From SIG440 sp045120135 (GTDB lineage Bacteria; Bacillota; Clostridia; Monoglobales; Monoglobaceae), in the NCBI GenBank assembly GCA_045120135.1, contig JBGVEN010000017.1, forward strand, positions 62,001 through 126,000: a stretch of 64,000 nt of DNA, in the 5' to 3' direction. Below the pieces are notes generated by a model that saw nothing but the letters and a program-made list of their open reading frames with translations, did not search any database and was not told the DNA's origin. Both the position numbers and the translations under genes were made by a program. This document shows positions 15,390-24,654 of this stretch, piece by piece (the first letter of the stretch is position 1; each line of letters begins with the position of its first letter).

Positions 15390-15794
15390 ATGATTGTTAA
15401 GCTTGCAGAGTTTCTGTCGAAATGTCCGGCTTTCGGGGGCGAGAGAGTGTGTGTTAATTTCCTTGACGCAGATACGGGTGCAGCGGCGCTTACTTTTAGT
15501 GCTGAAACAATGGACAAACCATATGCAGACGGTGGCGGATTGACAACGCTAAGTTTTGCTCTGTTGGTGCGTGGTGAATACGCTGAGGCTCACGGTATAA
15601 TGAAAAGGACGGCAAGCCGGCTTTCTAAGATTGAAAACTGGATTAACGCACAGGACAGGCTTGGGAATTATCCGGATTTCGGCGACAAAGCAATCGTTGT
15701 TGGAATAAATGCATCCGGATTTTCGCCTAGGCTCACCGGAAGTGTTGATGCTGGATATGAGGCAGAGATAAAGTTGAAATTATATAAAGAATAA
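15390..15794 (+). CDS. Phage tail-completion / tail-terminator-position protein
   Basis: 134 residues. Family-like features are a long alpha/beta fold with a C-terminal GYEAEIKLKLYKE strand, typical of minor capsid or tail terminator proteins just before the major tail protein. ATG follows AAGGAG, which overlaps the end of the tRNA-like structure, so folding of that RNA could influence its translation. Function is assigned by order. Confidence 0.55.
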   Translation: MIVKLAEFLSKCPAFGGERVCVNFLDADTGAAALTFSAETMDKPYADGGGLTTLSFALLVRGEYAEAHGIMKRTASRLSKIENWINAQDRLGNYPDFGDKAIVVGINASGFSPRLTGSVDAGYEAEIKLKLYKE

Positions 15795-15821
15795 GAATAT
15801 TTAATTTAAGGAGGACAAAAG

Positions 15822-16304
15822 ATGTCAGCAGTAGTTAAAAGATGTAAGATGCTTGCATTTTATGGAGTACCCGTAGCAAATACAGGCGGATATACTTTTT
15901 ATCGTATGAAGGGTTTTGACGAGATAACAACTTCAAAGAACCCAAGGGAGTATTCCCGTCAGTATGTTGATGAGGAATTTGAACAGACTGACGTTGTAGG
16001 ATATAATCCGTCAATTGCTTTTGGTTTTGACAGATTTTCGGGAAATGCGGTTCATGATGATATTATAGGAATATTTAATGGTGAAAAAGTTGGTGCTGAT
16101 GCGGTAAGACCGATTGTTATAGTTGACCTTGAAAGTGAAGATAAGGCGGCTATCAGACGTGATTTTTCGGTTGTAGCTGAGAGTGAGGGCAATGGAGTTG
16201 ACCTTTACAAGTACAGCGGGAGCTTCCGTGTAAAAGGTGAGAAGATTATTGGAACTGCACATTCAGAGGATGATTGGCAGACCTGTACTTTTCAGGAGGC
16301 TTAA
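15822..16304 (+). CDS. Major tail tube protein
   Basis: 160 residues after an AGGAGG site. The N-terminal MLAFYGVPV...YTFYRMKGFDEITTSKNPREYSRQYVDEE and the C-terminal GSFRVKGEKIIGTA strand are characteristic of siphophage tail-tube proteins of the Gp10/A118-like group, with a beta-sandwich subunit that stacks as hexamers. Placed between the tail-completion protein and tail chaperones, as usual. The product is a long-tailed, non-contractile particle, since no sheath gene is present. Confidence 0.75.
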   Translation: MSAVVKRCKMLAFYGVPVANTGGYTFYRMKGFDEITTSKNPREYSRQYVDEEFEQTDVVGYNPSIAFGFDRFSGNAVHDDIIGIFNGEKVGADAVRPIVIVDLESEDKAAIRRDFSVVAESEGNGVDLYKYSGSFRVKGEKIIGTAHSEDDWQTCTFQEA

Positions 16305-16311
16305 TTAAAAT

Positions 16312-16641
16312 ATGGAAAAACAGTCGAAACTGAAATGTGATGTGCCGGCGGTGTGCTTTGATTTATATGAAAACAGATTTTTTGTGGCACTTGATGAAAA
16401 GACAGCGGATTGTTGCAAGAAGCTGCTTGATGAGGCCCGGACAAGACTTGATGCATTGGAAAGTGGCGGGGCAGGTAATAAAAAAGCAGACAAAGAGACC
16501 TGCCGGTTTCTTTGTGACGGGGTGGACAGGCTGCTTGGAAAGGGTGCTACGCGCAAGATACTTGGGAGAGGCAGACGGTGTGTTCATCTGGTTGCCGGAC
16601 TTATGTGTTTTGTTCTGAATGCACTTGGCGGTACACAATAG
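16312..16641 (+). CDS. Tail assembly chaperone (gpG-like)
   Basis: 109 residues, helical, located between tail tube and tape measure, the place of the gpG/gpGT chaperones of siphophages. Codons 77-78 form A-AAG-GGT (16539-16545), a canonical X-XXY-YYZ slippery heptamer; the -1 frame is open from 16518 through the downstream Gp15 gene, so a fused G-T product is possible. Its ribosome binding site AGGAGG lies within the end of the tail tube gene. Confidence 0.65.
   Translation: MEKQSKLKCDVPAVCFDLYENRFFVALDEKTADCCKKLLDEARTRLDALESGGAGNKKADKETCRFLCDGVDRLLGKGATRKILGRGRRCVHLVAGLMCFVLNALGGTQ
16539..16545 (+). promoter_or_regulatory. Candidate -1 ribosomal frameshift site
   Basis: AAAGGGT read as A-AAG-GGT in the gpG frame; slippage gives AAA-GGG in the -1 frame, which stays open to 17237. 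The -1 frame has a stop at 16515-16517 just before the site. Confidence 0.45.
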
Positions 16642-16676
16642 TGATTAAAAGCAGAGATTTTTGCGGAGGTGAAGAG

Positions 16677-17237
16677 ATGGAAAGGTTTTTTTACGGACTT
16701 CCATATGATATTGATGTTGACGGTGAAAAGTATGCAATAAATACGGATTTTTCGGTGTGGGTTGAGGTTGAGCATATTTTTTTTAGCCGCAAATACGGGG
16801 ATGGTGAGGCATTGGCAAGGGTGCTTGCATTGGTATTTCCCGTATTACCCCATAATCCCGAGGAGGCAATCCGCGGGTTACTCTGGTTTTATTCGGCAGG
16901 TGAGGACTGTAAAACAGAGGATATCCGAACTACGTCTGTATATGACCCTGTACTTGATTTTAAGTATTTGTGGGGGGCGTTTCTGGCGGAGTTCGGGATA
17001 GACCTTTGTGATTGCAAAATGCACTGGTGGAAGTTTAGAGCGTTACTTGCCTGTCTTGGTGAGAATTGCCGTTTTTCGCAGATTGTCGGATACCGGCTGG
17101 TCGATTTGTCGCAGATTACGACGCCGGAGAGACGGACCTTCTACAGAAAAATGAAAAAGAAATTCAGCCTTCCTGATAACCGGACAGAAAATGAACGGGA
17201 CGAGGAGGTTGCCGAGGCGTTTATGGATTTATTATAA
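16677..17237 (+). CDS. Tail assembly protein Gp15 family
   Basis: 186 residues. The start MERFFYGLPYDIDVDGEKY, the tryptophan-rich centre (WGAFLAEFGIDLC...MHWWKFRALL) and the YRLVDLSQI..PERR...MKKKFSLP end match the Gp15 family of Listeria A118-like phages, which sits between gpG and the tape measure. ATG 16677 has its own GGAGG site, but the frame is open upstream into gpG, allowing a frameshift fusion (slippery site 16539). Confidence 0.82.
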   Translation: MERFFYGLPYDIDVDGEKYAINTDFSVWVEVEHIFFSRKYGDGEALARVLALVFPVLPHNPEEAIRGLLWFYSAGEDCKTEDIRTTSVYDPVLDFKYLWGAFLAEFGIDLCDCKMHWWKFRALLACLGENCRFSQIVGYRLVDLSQITTPERRTFYRKMKKKFSLPDNRTENERDEEVAEAFMDLL

Positions 17238-17276
17238 AACTGCCGGTGTGTATTATTATTTAAAAGGATGGGGAAT

Positions 17277-18488
17277 ATGGCATTTGATTTTAAAAATTCC
17301 AAAAATGCTGCAGACCCGGCGGCATGGAACAGTGTCGGAAAGATGATGGCATCGGAGATAGGTGTTGGACTTTCAGAAAATTCGTACCTTGCAATCACCG
17401 CTTTGGAAAATGTATATGTAAAGCTGGAGACGGTAACTAAGAATGCGGCTAAAAATGCAGAAAATCTGGCAAAGAAGCGTCAGAAGCGGGAATTAGAAAA
17501 CCTCAGAACAGCAAAGGAACTGGAACTTGTTACCGAGCAGGAGTATTATGAAAAGCTCAAGGAGTATCGGGACAAGAATCTTGAGCAGGGTACAGATGCG
17601 TGGTTCAAGTGTACCGAGGAGATTGCGGCATATAACAAAAAGCTGCTGAAAGAACAGGAAGAACTTCAGCAGAAAATGGCAGAAAAAATTATTAGGCTGC
17701 GTGAGGAGCTTGCAGAGAGATTAAAGGAGAGTGACGAGCCGTTACTTAAGACCACCAAGACCACCTTTAAGGGTATGGGGGTCAATGGCACGGATCTCGT
17801 ATACAGGGAGACCGGCCTTAAGGATTTTGAGGAGGAGATACAGCTCCTTGAAGCTTTTCGGGACAGAGTGATTGAACTTAAAAATCTGGGCAATATTCCG
17901 GATGGAATCTTTGCTGAGATTGCCGGAATGGACCTTGAAGACGGACTTAAGCTTGCAAGCTACCTTGTGGCTGCAGATTCAGAGACGAGAGAAAGGTTTG
18001 TTAAAGGGTATAACGATAAGACTGCTTTGGCAGAAGGTGCTGCAGGGCAGCTTAACGGAATACTTAATGCGGAGAAACTTAAAGAAGAAGGAATTTATTC
18101 GGCAGAAAAATTTGCTGAAGGTTTTGTAAAATTCAATGAAAGCGAAGATGGGGGATTTATTAAAATTCTTGAGAAAAGCTTCTATTGTGTGCCGGAAAGC
18201 TATTACACTCTTGGAGGACAGTCGGGAGATGCTTTCGGTAAAGGCTTTGTTGAAAGTATTCCTCAGTTTATGGAGCAGGCAAGGTGTGTGATTCTTGCAG
18301 AGATGCAGAGCATTGCGGCCAAGATATCTTCGGTTATGAAGGATGCGGCGGAGAACACTTTGACTGGAAGCACCACTTCTTATACAAATACATATAATTT
18401 CAATTCGTCGCAGGATACCACGACTGAGCAGCTTAGGGCGGCAAAAAATGCTGCGGAGCTTGAAAGGTTAAGGGGGGTGGTTCAGTGA
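17277..18488 (+). CDS. Tail tape measure-like protein (short)
   Basis: 403 residues, mostly helical, with a strongly charged coiled coil (about 45-160) and a C-terminal serine/threonine/asparagine-rich stretch. It occupies the tape-measure position between Gp15 and Dit and overlaps Dit by 4 bases. It is short for this family, which is commonly 600-1500 residues, and lacks hydrophobic membrane segments. Using the usual 1.5 Angstrom per residue rule the tail would be about 60 nm. The ATG at 17277 is preferred over 17268 for spacing from AAAGGA. Confidence 0.6.
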   Translation: MAFDFKNSKNAADPAAWNSVGKMMASEIGVGLSENSYLAITALENVYVKLETVTKNAAKNAENLAKKRQKRELENLRTAKELELVTEQEYYEKLKEYRDKNLEQGTDAWFKCTEEIAAYNKKLLKEQEELQQKMAEKIIRLREELAERLKESDEPLLKTTKTTFKGMGVNGTDLVYRETGLKDFEEEIQLLEAFRDRVIELKNLGNIPDGIFAEIAGMDLEDGLKLASYLVAADSETRERFVKGYNDKTALAEGAAGQLNGILNAEKLKEEGIYSAEKFAEGFVKFNESEDGGFIKILEKSFYCVPESYYTLGGQSGDAFGKGFVESIPQFMEQARCVILAEMQSIAAKISSVMKDAAENTLTGSTTSYTNTYNFNSSQDTTTEQLRAAKNAAELERLRGVVQ

Positions 18489-19339
18489 GCCTGAAGATGA
18501 GATATAAAAACAAACTGGGTGAGGTTGTTATGCATGGCTCAGGCAATTCAGAACTCAGAATTCTTGGTGTTGAGGGGCTTGGGCTTGTTGAGAGAGAATA
18601 CAGCACAGCGGTTTTTCCGGGGTATGACGGGCAGCAGACTCTTAATTCAAGAGCAGTAGCGAGGACGGTCAATATAATCCTTGAAGCAATTGGTGGAAAT
18701 GCTGAGTACATAGTCAAAAATGCACTGAAAGTGTTTGGAGAAAGCGGCGTTTTGTATATCGAAAATGGCGAAACTCAAAGGAGGATATGCTGCAGTCAGA
18801 TTTATATTCCGGACGTTACCCGTGTTTTAAGAAAAAGAATTGCAAGCTTTGCGGTTCAGTTAATTTGTGACAATCCTTATTTTGAGGATGCAGATGACAC
18901 TGTTGTATCGCTATTTCGTAGAGAAAAACTGCTTTCCACGCCTTTTACACTTCCTACGGCATTTGGTAGGATTGTGCTGGGTGCGGATATAAATGTAAGC
19001 GGCTCTATTCCGGCAGAGCCTGTGATAACTATGTATTATCCAAAAGCTCTGACTGGAAAGGAATATGTTCTGATTACCAACAGAGCGACAGACAAGGCGA
19101 TAAGGATTGACTACCAACCGCAGACAGACGATACGGTGGTTGTGGATATCAAAAACCGAACGGTGACAAGCAGTATATCGGGAAATATTATAAACTGCAT
19201 ATCGGATGAGACCTTTTTGGGGGATTTTACATTAGCAAAAGGGTATAATTTTATAACGGTGGACGCAGGGGATATTGCTCCGGACTTTACTGTAGAATGT
19301 CGGTATAATAACCTTTACAGCGAGGCGGTGGTTATATGA
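18485..19339 (+). CDS. Distal tail protein (Dit, siphovirus tail component)
   Basis: 284 residues, GTG start overlapping the tape-measure stop (GTGA). Seen: an N-terminal belt-like domain with LGLVEREYSTAVFPGYDGQ and NPYFEDAD, and a beta-rich C-terminal domain, which match the Dit/Sipho_tail family that forms the hexameric hub at the tail tip. Overlaps the next gene by 4 bases (ATGA), indicating coupled translation. Confidence 0.82.
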   Translation: MSLKMRYKNKLGEVVMHGSGNSELRILGVEGLGLVEREYSTAVFPGYDGQQTLNSRAVARTVNIILEAIGGNAEYIVKNALKVFGESGVLYIENGETQRRICCSQIYIPDVTRVLRKRIASFAVQLICDNPYFEDADDTVVSLFRREKLLSTPFTLPTAFGRIVLGADINVSGSIPAEPVITMYYPKALTGKEYVLITNRATDKAIRIDYQPQTDDTVVVDIKNRTVTSSISGNIINCISDETFLGDFTLAKGYNFITVDAGDIAPDFTVECRYNNLYSEAVVI

Positions 19340-20475
19340 CAGATGTATTGTTTTATGACTTTGATTTTAATTTGCTGGAGGTTATTCCCCGTGCTGTATC
19401 TGTAAATTTTGAAAAGAAATATTGCGGTTTTGGTACCGCTGAGATTCACTTTACAATTATTGAAAGTAGGGTTTTGGAGGTTCTTGGACGAAACCCTTAT
19501 GTTTTTTTAAAATGCGGAGAGGATACGGCGATCGTTACCGGATGGAAAACCGGCAAGGATATTGCCGTGTTTGGAAGAACCCCCGAATGGCTGTTAACCA
19601 GACGAGGGGTGAAACCGTTTGAAGAAACAGGGAAAACAGCTGAGGAAATAGCAATAAATGCGGTGATAAGTTCAGCACAGGACTGTATTGATGTATCTGG
19701 TGTGACCGGTATAGGCGAAACTATAAATTTCTCAACTGACAAGGTAAGAGTTTTACACGATGTGGTGGTGGAAATTCTTGAACCTCAGGGGTTAGGGTTT
19801 ACGGTAAAACCGGACATATCCAGTAAGCGGTTTGTATTTACGGTTTATTCGGGGATTGAACGAAGCTGTGTTGTTTCACTTTCGAACAGAACTGCATACG
19901 ATTTTGTATATACTGTTGAAAAACAGGATATGGTGACGGCATCAGGGTGGTATGAGCAAAAGTATGAGGATATGGGAGAGTGGAATGCAATCGACAATTC
20001 GCCGGCTCTTTTGGACAACCAGCCTGAAAGCATGTATAAGTTTTATCGGATAGAGGCTGACTCGAAAACTCTGGTAGAGAGGTTTGGATTTGCATGTAAA
20101 AACGGGCACTATTTATACTGTAATACTGCAGATGGAAAGTGGAAGATATCCCAAAGTATGCCGCAGCCCGAATGGGTATTTATTAATAATAACATTCTGG
20201 ATGGAGCAAAACGGTGGGACGCTGTTCTTGTCGGAACAAGAACAGCTGATGAGGCTATGAGTGAGCTTGCTCGTAGATGTCAGGCGGACATACTACAGAC
20301 AGAAGTAAGGCGGATTGAATATGGAAAGGACTACCGGCTTGGGGATATAGTCCGTGTTCAGTTTGAATATGGAGATTATAAAAGAGTTGAAAAGAAGAGG
20401 GTAGATTCGATAAGCTTGTACTATGACATAGACAGGTGCGGAGTCAGCCCGACTTTAAAGAGTTTGGAGGGATAG
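19336..20475 (+). CDS. Tail-associated protein (Tal/Gp37-like)
   Basis: 379 residues. N-terminal FDFNLLEVIPRAVSVNFEKKYCGFGTAEIHF and the internal TGWKTGKDIAVFGRTPEWLLTRR are typical of the ReqiPepy6 Gp37-like / tail-associated family that plugs the tail tip below Dit. No lysozyme or peptidase domain is appended. Complete. Confidence 0.78.
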   Translation: MTDVLFYDFDFNLLEVIPRAVSVNFEKKYCGFGTAEIHFTIIESRVLEVLGRNPYVFLKCGEDTAIVTGWKTGKDIAVFGRTPEWLLTRRGVKPFEETGKTAEEIAINAVISSAQDCIDVSGVTGIGETINFSTDKVRVLHDVVVEILEPQGLGFTVKPDISSKRFVFTVYSGIERSCVVSLSNRTAYDFVYTVEKQDMVTASGWYEQKYEDMGEWNAIDNSPALLDNQPESMYKFYRIEADSKTLVERFGFACKNGHYLYCNTADGKWKISQSMPQPEWVFINNNILDGAKRWDAVLVGTRTADEAMSELARRCQADILQTEVRRIEYGKDYRLGDIVRVQFEYGDYKRVEKKRVDSISLYYDIDRCGVSPTLKSLEG

Positions 20476-20477
20476 TA

Positions 20478-21347
20478 GTGGCATTTACATATAGTTTTGT
20501 AGATAACGTAATATACGGCACAGACGATATAAACGATATAACAAAAAGTCTTACGGGTGCAGGAGTGGCACCATTTGTTTCAAAGAGTAGTTATAAAGCA
20601 AGCGACCTGAATGATTTAGCCGCAGAGTTGGTGGCATCAGGGGCTTCTCTGGATGGCTGCCGATGCACGGTAGAAAATATGGGTACTTTACAAATGGTGG
20701 TGACAGTAGGTCAGGGAATTGTATTTTTTGACGGCGGGGTTAGACTGACGGTGGATTCTGACGGATATTCCTTTCCTGTCGACCCCAATACTTCGGGATA
20801 TATTTTTGCGTATTTTTCACCTACGCTTCAAAAGGCAGACATTATTTTTGATACAGAATTGCCGTCGACTGGGGAGTATGTGCTTTTGGCAGAGCTTGCG
20901 GCAGACGGAAATTTGAGAGATAAGAGAGAAATTGCGCGCTCAAAGGTTGCAACATTTGGCAGGAATGCGGAGTGCTATATTGATGAAAGCAGAATAACAG
21001 TTTATGATTATTATGCCAGCGCTCCGGCATACAGTAATACGGAAAAAATTATTGCAGAAATTGATTTAAGCGGAATTGATATAACAAAGTTTAATTATTT
21101 GATTTATCGGTACAATTATTCTGGCACAGGGTCAACAGCGCCGTCATATCAGGAAAAATACTTTAATTTTATAAACAATACAAGGGACAGCTTCTATATA
21201 AAAGGCTCGTTGTATTACCATAGTGCTATGTTTGACATTATACTGCAGAATAGCAAGTTTGTAATTGTAATACAGAACAGTGAGACTGTTTTTAGTTCGT
21301 ATAAGTCGGCATTTAAGTCTGCAATCCCATATTTTAAGTTGGTGTAG
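20478..21347 (+). CDS. Baseplate / tail-tip structural protein
   Basis: 289 residues, GTG start after TTGGAGG. Its centre (VTVGQGIVFFDGGVRLTVDSDGYSFPVD and YVLLAELAADG) resembles baseplate wedge-like or fibre-attachment proteins found after Tal in Clostridia phages; C-terminal part is beta-rich and tyrosine/asparagine-rich, a likely host-contact region. Exact family not recognised. Confidence 0.55.
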   Translation: MAFTYSFVDNVIYGTDDINDITKSLTGAGVAPFVSKSSYKASDLNDLAAELVASGASLDGCRCTVENMGTLQMVVTVGQGIVFFDGGVRLTVDSDGYSFPVDPNTSGYIFAYFSPTLQKADIIFDTELPSTGEYVLLAELAADGNLRDKREIARSKVATFGRNAECYIDESRITVYDYYASAPAYSNTEKIIAEIDLSGIDITKFNYLIYRYNYSGTGSTAPSYQEKYFNFINNTRDSFYIKGSLYYHSAMFDIILQNSKFVIVIQNSETVFSSYKSAFKSAIPYFKLV

Positions 21348-21358
21348 GAGGTGGTAAA

Positions 21359-22198
21359 ATGCTTGAATTTGAGGTAGTAAATCAGAAAATCAAAAGAATA
21401 GATAATTTTGAGGTAGTTTCAGACAGCAAAAACTATCTTAAGGCACATTTTACATTTAGCGATGAGTGGAAGGGTGATATAACAGCTATTTTTGGATATG
21501 AAGATAAATATTACACCGTTTTGCTTGAGAGTGGTGAGTGTACTGTTCCGTGGGAGGTAATAAAGCCTTATGGCTTTTCTGTTTCGGTTGTGTGCGGAGA
21601 CAGAATAACTTCAAACTGTGAGGTTGTAATAGTTGAGAAAAGTGGTTACATAGAAGGCGAAACCCCCAAAGCTCCTACTCCTGATGTGTATGAACAGATT
21701 TTAAGTTCTGTGAAGTCGGCTTATATAGGTGACAACGGCAATTGGTTTGAGTGGAATGTTGAAAGCAAAGCGTTCGTGGATACCGGTCTTAAAGCCAAGG
21801 GGGAAGACAATGCTTCCTTTGCCATAAACCTAAGCATAGACAACGAAGGAAACTTTGTGATTGATAAAACATTTGACGAAATACGGAGTGGCGTTAAAGA
21901 CAAAAAAGAGCCATTAATTTTCTATGATGACCAAGGTGTATTTAAATTTGAAGCTGCTACGGATACAGAATGTATTTTCAGTGCGATTGCGTTTGTTGAT
22001 GATCGTCTTGCGGGAGGATTCATTATAGTAGACAAGAATAATAATGTTACTTTTAAAGAGTGGCTCTTCGAGGATTCCCAAAACAAGGTAACAAAAATAA
22101 TCGGTGACGAAACCCACTCACAATATCCCTCAGCGCCTGCTGTTAAAGAGTATGTAGACCGAAGGCTCGAGGAATTGATCTTAGGGGGTGCGTGGTAA
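21359..22198 (+). CDS. Upper tail-fibre / baseplate protein with DNGNW module
   Basis: 279 residues. N-terminal beta domain (KAHFTFSDEWKGDITAIFGYED) is typical of phage fibre adaptor proteins. A short module at about 122-145, GDNGNWFEWN...FVDTGLKAKGED, recurs in the protein at 23227. It ends in the motif LEELILGGAW, and its stop overlaps the next start (TAATG), so translation is coupled to the following fibre gene. Confidence 0.6.
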   Translation: MLEFEVVNQKIKRIDNFEVVSDSKNYLKAHFTFSDEWKGDITAIFGYEDKYYTVLLESGECTVPWEVIKPYGFSVSVVCGDRITSNCEVVIVEKSGYIEGETPKAPTPDVYEQILSSVKSAYIGDNGNWFEWNVESKAFVDTGLKAKGEDNASFAINLSIDNEGNFVIDKTFDEIRSGVKDKKEPLIFYDDQGVFKFEAATDTECIFSAIAFVDDRLAGGFIIVDKNNNVTFKEWLFEDSQNKVTKIIGDETHSQYPSAPAVKEYVDRRLEELILGGAW

Positions 22199-23046
22199 TG
22201 GCAACAGTAAATGAAAAAATGACAGCTATCGCAGACGCTATAAGAGATAAAACAGGTAAAACAGATAAGCTCACGCTTGATGATATGGCAACAGATATTG
22301 AAGCGGTTTACTCCAGGGGTGCAATCGATGGTTATCATAGCGGACAACAAGCTGGTTATAACGAGGGCGAAACGGTAGGAGTTGAGATTGGGAAGAAATC
22401 GCAGTATGATGAGTTCTGGGATGCTTTGCAATATAGCGGAAATCGAAGAGATTATATTGGGGTATTTTCAGGACGTGGTTGGAATGATGAAAATTTCAAA
22501 CCCAAATATGATATAAAGCCAATAAGGGCAAATTATATATTTATGAATGATGCTGATTGGGGTTCTTCTAATTACAACGGCATAAAAGACTTGGTTACTT
22601 GCCTTGAACGTGCGGGGGTGATGCTTGATTTTAGTGCGTGCACCAATTTCACTCAGGCTTGGGGATTTAGTTGTGTTGAGCATATTGGTGTTGTTGATAC
22701 AAGAAGTTCGACTGCTATAAACCAAACTTTCTATTATTCAACAAAATTACATACGATAGATGAAATTATATTAAAAGATGATGGAAGCCAAACATTTACA
22801 AATGGACCTTTTGGGAATTGTACATCACTTGCTAATGTGACGTTTACGGGTTGCATAGGTCAAAACATATCCTTTTCAGGTTCGCCTGCGTTAACTTATG
22901 ATAGTCTTATCAACGTAATAAACGCACTCAAAGATTATTCAGGCACAACCACAACGAGGACTTTAACGCTTCACGCAACAGCAAAAGCAAAACTAAGTGA
23001 CAGCGACATTGCTATTGCAACACAGAAAGGATGGACTATTGCATAA
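22198..23046 (+). CDS. Tail fibre with BspA-like repeat end
   Basis: 282 residues. N-terminal MTAIADAIRDKTGKTDKLTLDDMATDIEAV is the trimerising adaptor domain frequent in phage fibres; a glycine/tyrosine linker (DGYHSGQQAGYNEGETVG) follows, then a leucine-rich/BspA-like C-terminal part ending TLHATAKAKLSDSDIAIATQKGWTIA. Likely contacts the cell surface. ATG 22198 shares a base with the upstream stop. Confidence 0.65.
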   Translation: MATVNEKMTAIADAIRDKTGKTDKLTLDDMATDIEAVYSRGAIDGYHSGQQAGYNEGETVGVEIGKKSQYDEFWDALQYSGNRRDYIGVFSGRGWNDENFKPKYDIKPIRANYIFMNDADWGSSNYNGIKDLVTCLERAGVMLDFSACTNFTQAWGFSCVEHIGVVDTRSSTAINQTFYYSTKLHTIDEIILKDDGSQTFTNGPFGNCTSLANVTFTGCIGQNISFSGSPALTYDSLINVINALKDYSGTTTTRTLTLHATAKAKLSDSDIAIATQKGWTIA

Positions 23047-23246
23047 TGGAAAAAATAAAAATTGAGCTTATAAAAATCACAGCATCTGAGGGCATGGTGC
23101 TTACTAATGGTGATACATACAGCAAGGAAATTTATCTTGGGATAAATGACAGTACTGAAAACTGGAACGAAATTACAGATGCTGAGTATGAAGAGAGAAA
23201 AAGATTTATAAAAGGAGTGATGAATTATGGGACATACGATAATTGA
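23046..23246 (+). CDS. Small hypothetical tail-region protein
   Basis: 66 residues, hydrophilic with many glutamates and lysines. ATG overlaps the preceding TAA (coupled) and the C-terminal end overlaps the next gene by 20 bases. Same-size proteins follow fibre genes in Clostridia prophages; function unknown. Confidence 0.5.
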   Translation: MEKIKIELIKITASEGMVLTNGDTYSKEIYLGINDSTENWNEITDAEYEERKRFIKGVMNYGTYDN

Positions 23247-24654
23247 TTGTGATAGACATTTTGAAATTGACCCTATCTCGCGAATTATAAAACCGCTTAA
23301 TCCAAAAACAAGCATTGTGCAGTTTGACCACAACTCGGAAAGATTAACATTTTCAATGCCTCGATATGTTGAGGGTCACGATATGGCGAAATGTACGAAT
23401 GTTGAAGTCCATTACTCCAATGTAGATGCACGCACTAAAAATGAGAGTGTTGGTGTATACCCAATAACGGATATGCAAATAGACCCTGATGATGAGCAAC
23501 GCGCCATATTCACGTGGCTAATTTCCCGGAATGCTACACAAAAGGTGGGGGCGCTAGAATTCTCAATACGATTTACATGTGTGGATGAAGATGCAAATAT
23601 ACTGTATTCGTGGAATACAAGTATTTTCTCAAGTATAACTGTATTGGCTAGCCTTTATAATACAGATGAGTTAAGTGCTACAGAATATTATCCCGAGGTA
23701 TTTGCACAATGGAAAAATGAGCTTGAATCTACAATTGGCGCTATTGCTCCGCATATAGATGACAATGGTAATTGGGTTGTGTGGGATAATGAGGCTAAAG
23801 TTTTTGTTGATACAGGAGTTAAAGCAAAAGGTATTAACGGCACTAATGGTAAGGATGGACGAACACCTGTTCGCGGCACTGACTACTGGACTGAATTAGA
23901 CAAGCGGGAAATTCAAAAAGGAATTAAACTGCCTCTAATAAAGGGTGTGTTTAATCCAAGTGGCGTGTATAATCCCAATTTGGTAACCTTATGGCTGGAT
24001 GGTGCTGGAGACTGCAGTTTTGATCCAGATAGTGCAGGAAATTATAGCCACTTTGCAGCAGGTAATAATGAGGTGGGATTTATCTTCCCTATAGATGAGA
24101 CAATAGATGGATTGTTGGGTAAATACGTTACTTACAGTGTTACAATCAATGAAGCGGATTTCACTCTTTGGGAGAACGGTGAATCAAATGAAGAAAGTTT
24201 GTCTTCAACAATTCACATAGGTTTAGCTTTTGTTAAATTTGAGCACGAGTATTACGATGATGTTGTTACAAAGTTTACACCTATTGAAAGTAATTCTATT
24301 AGTGAAATGAGGGCATATACATATTCAACAGTATTACCAGAAGATATACCCGAAGGGTACGAAAATGAAAAGCTTGCAATATATGCTATGTTCAATTTTA
24401 CAGATTTTATAGATGGTAATTTCGTGGTTTCAAATCCGAGACTGAATGTTGCTGTTGAGAATTCGGATGGCGAGACTATTGATATGTGGTTTGTATGGGA
24501 TGCTATATCTAAGCGATATGTTAACAGTGGTGTTTCGGCAAAAAGTGAGGATGGCTACACCCCACAGCGCGGCATTGACTACTGGACAGATGAGGACAAA
24601 GCTGAGATAAAAAGCTATATTGACGAGGCAATACAGGTAAAACAAACGAATTAA
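23227..24654 (+). CDS. Large tail fibre / BppU-like protein with DNGNW module
   Basis: 475 residues. N-terminal about 150 residues (IDCDRHFEIDPISRII...QFDHNSERLTFSMPRYVEGHDM) resemble BppU/upper baseplate proteins. A DNGNWVVWDNEAKVFVDTG module with a short collagen-like GINGTNGKDGRTPVRG stretch follows, and a second copy of the G-x-TPxRG-x-DYWT pattern is near the end. The C-terminal end (YIDEAIQVKQTN) is not the usual EAILGGAW-type end, because it runs into a relic of a deleted fibre gene. RBS AAAGGAG. Confidence 0.6.
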   Translation: MGHTIIDCDRHFEIDPISRIIKPLNPKTSIVQFDHNSERLTFSMPRYVEGHDMAKCTNVEVHYSNVDARTKNESVGVYPITDMQIDPDDEQRAIFTWLISRNATQKVGALEFSIRFTCVDEDANILYSWNTSIFSSITVLASLYNTDELSATEYYPEVFAQWKNELESTIGAIAPHIDDNGNWVVWDNEAKVFVDTGVKAKGINGTNGKDGRTPVRGTDYWTELDKREIQKGIKLPLIKGVFNPSGVYNPNLVTLWLDGAGDCSFDPDSAGNYSHFAAGNNEVGFIFPIDETIDGLLGKYVTYSVTINEADFTLWENGESNEESLSSTIHIGLAFVKFEHEYYDDVVTKFTPIESNSISEMRAYTYSTVLPEDIPEGYENEKLAIYAMFNFTDFIDGNFVVSNPRLNVAVENSDGETIDMWFVWDAISKRYVNSGVSAKSEDGYTPQRGIDYWTDEDKAEIKSYIDEAIQVKQTN

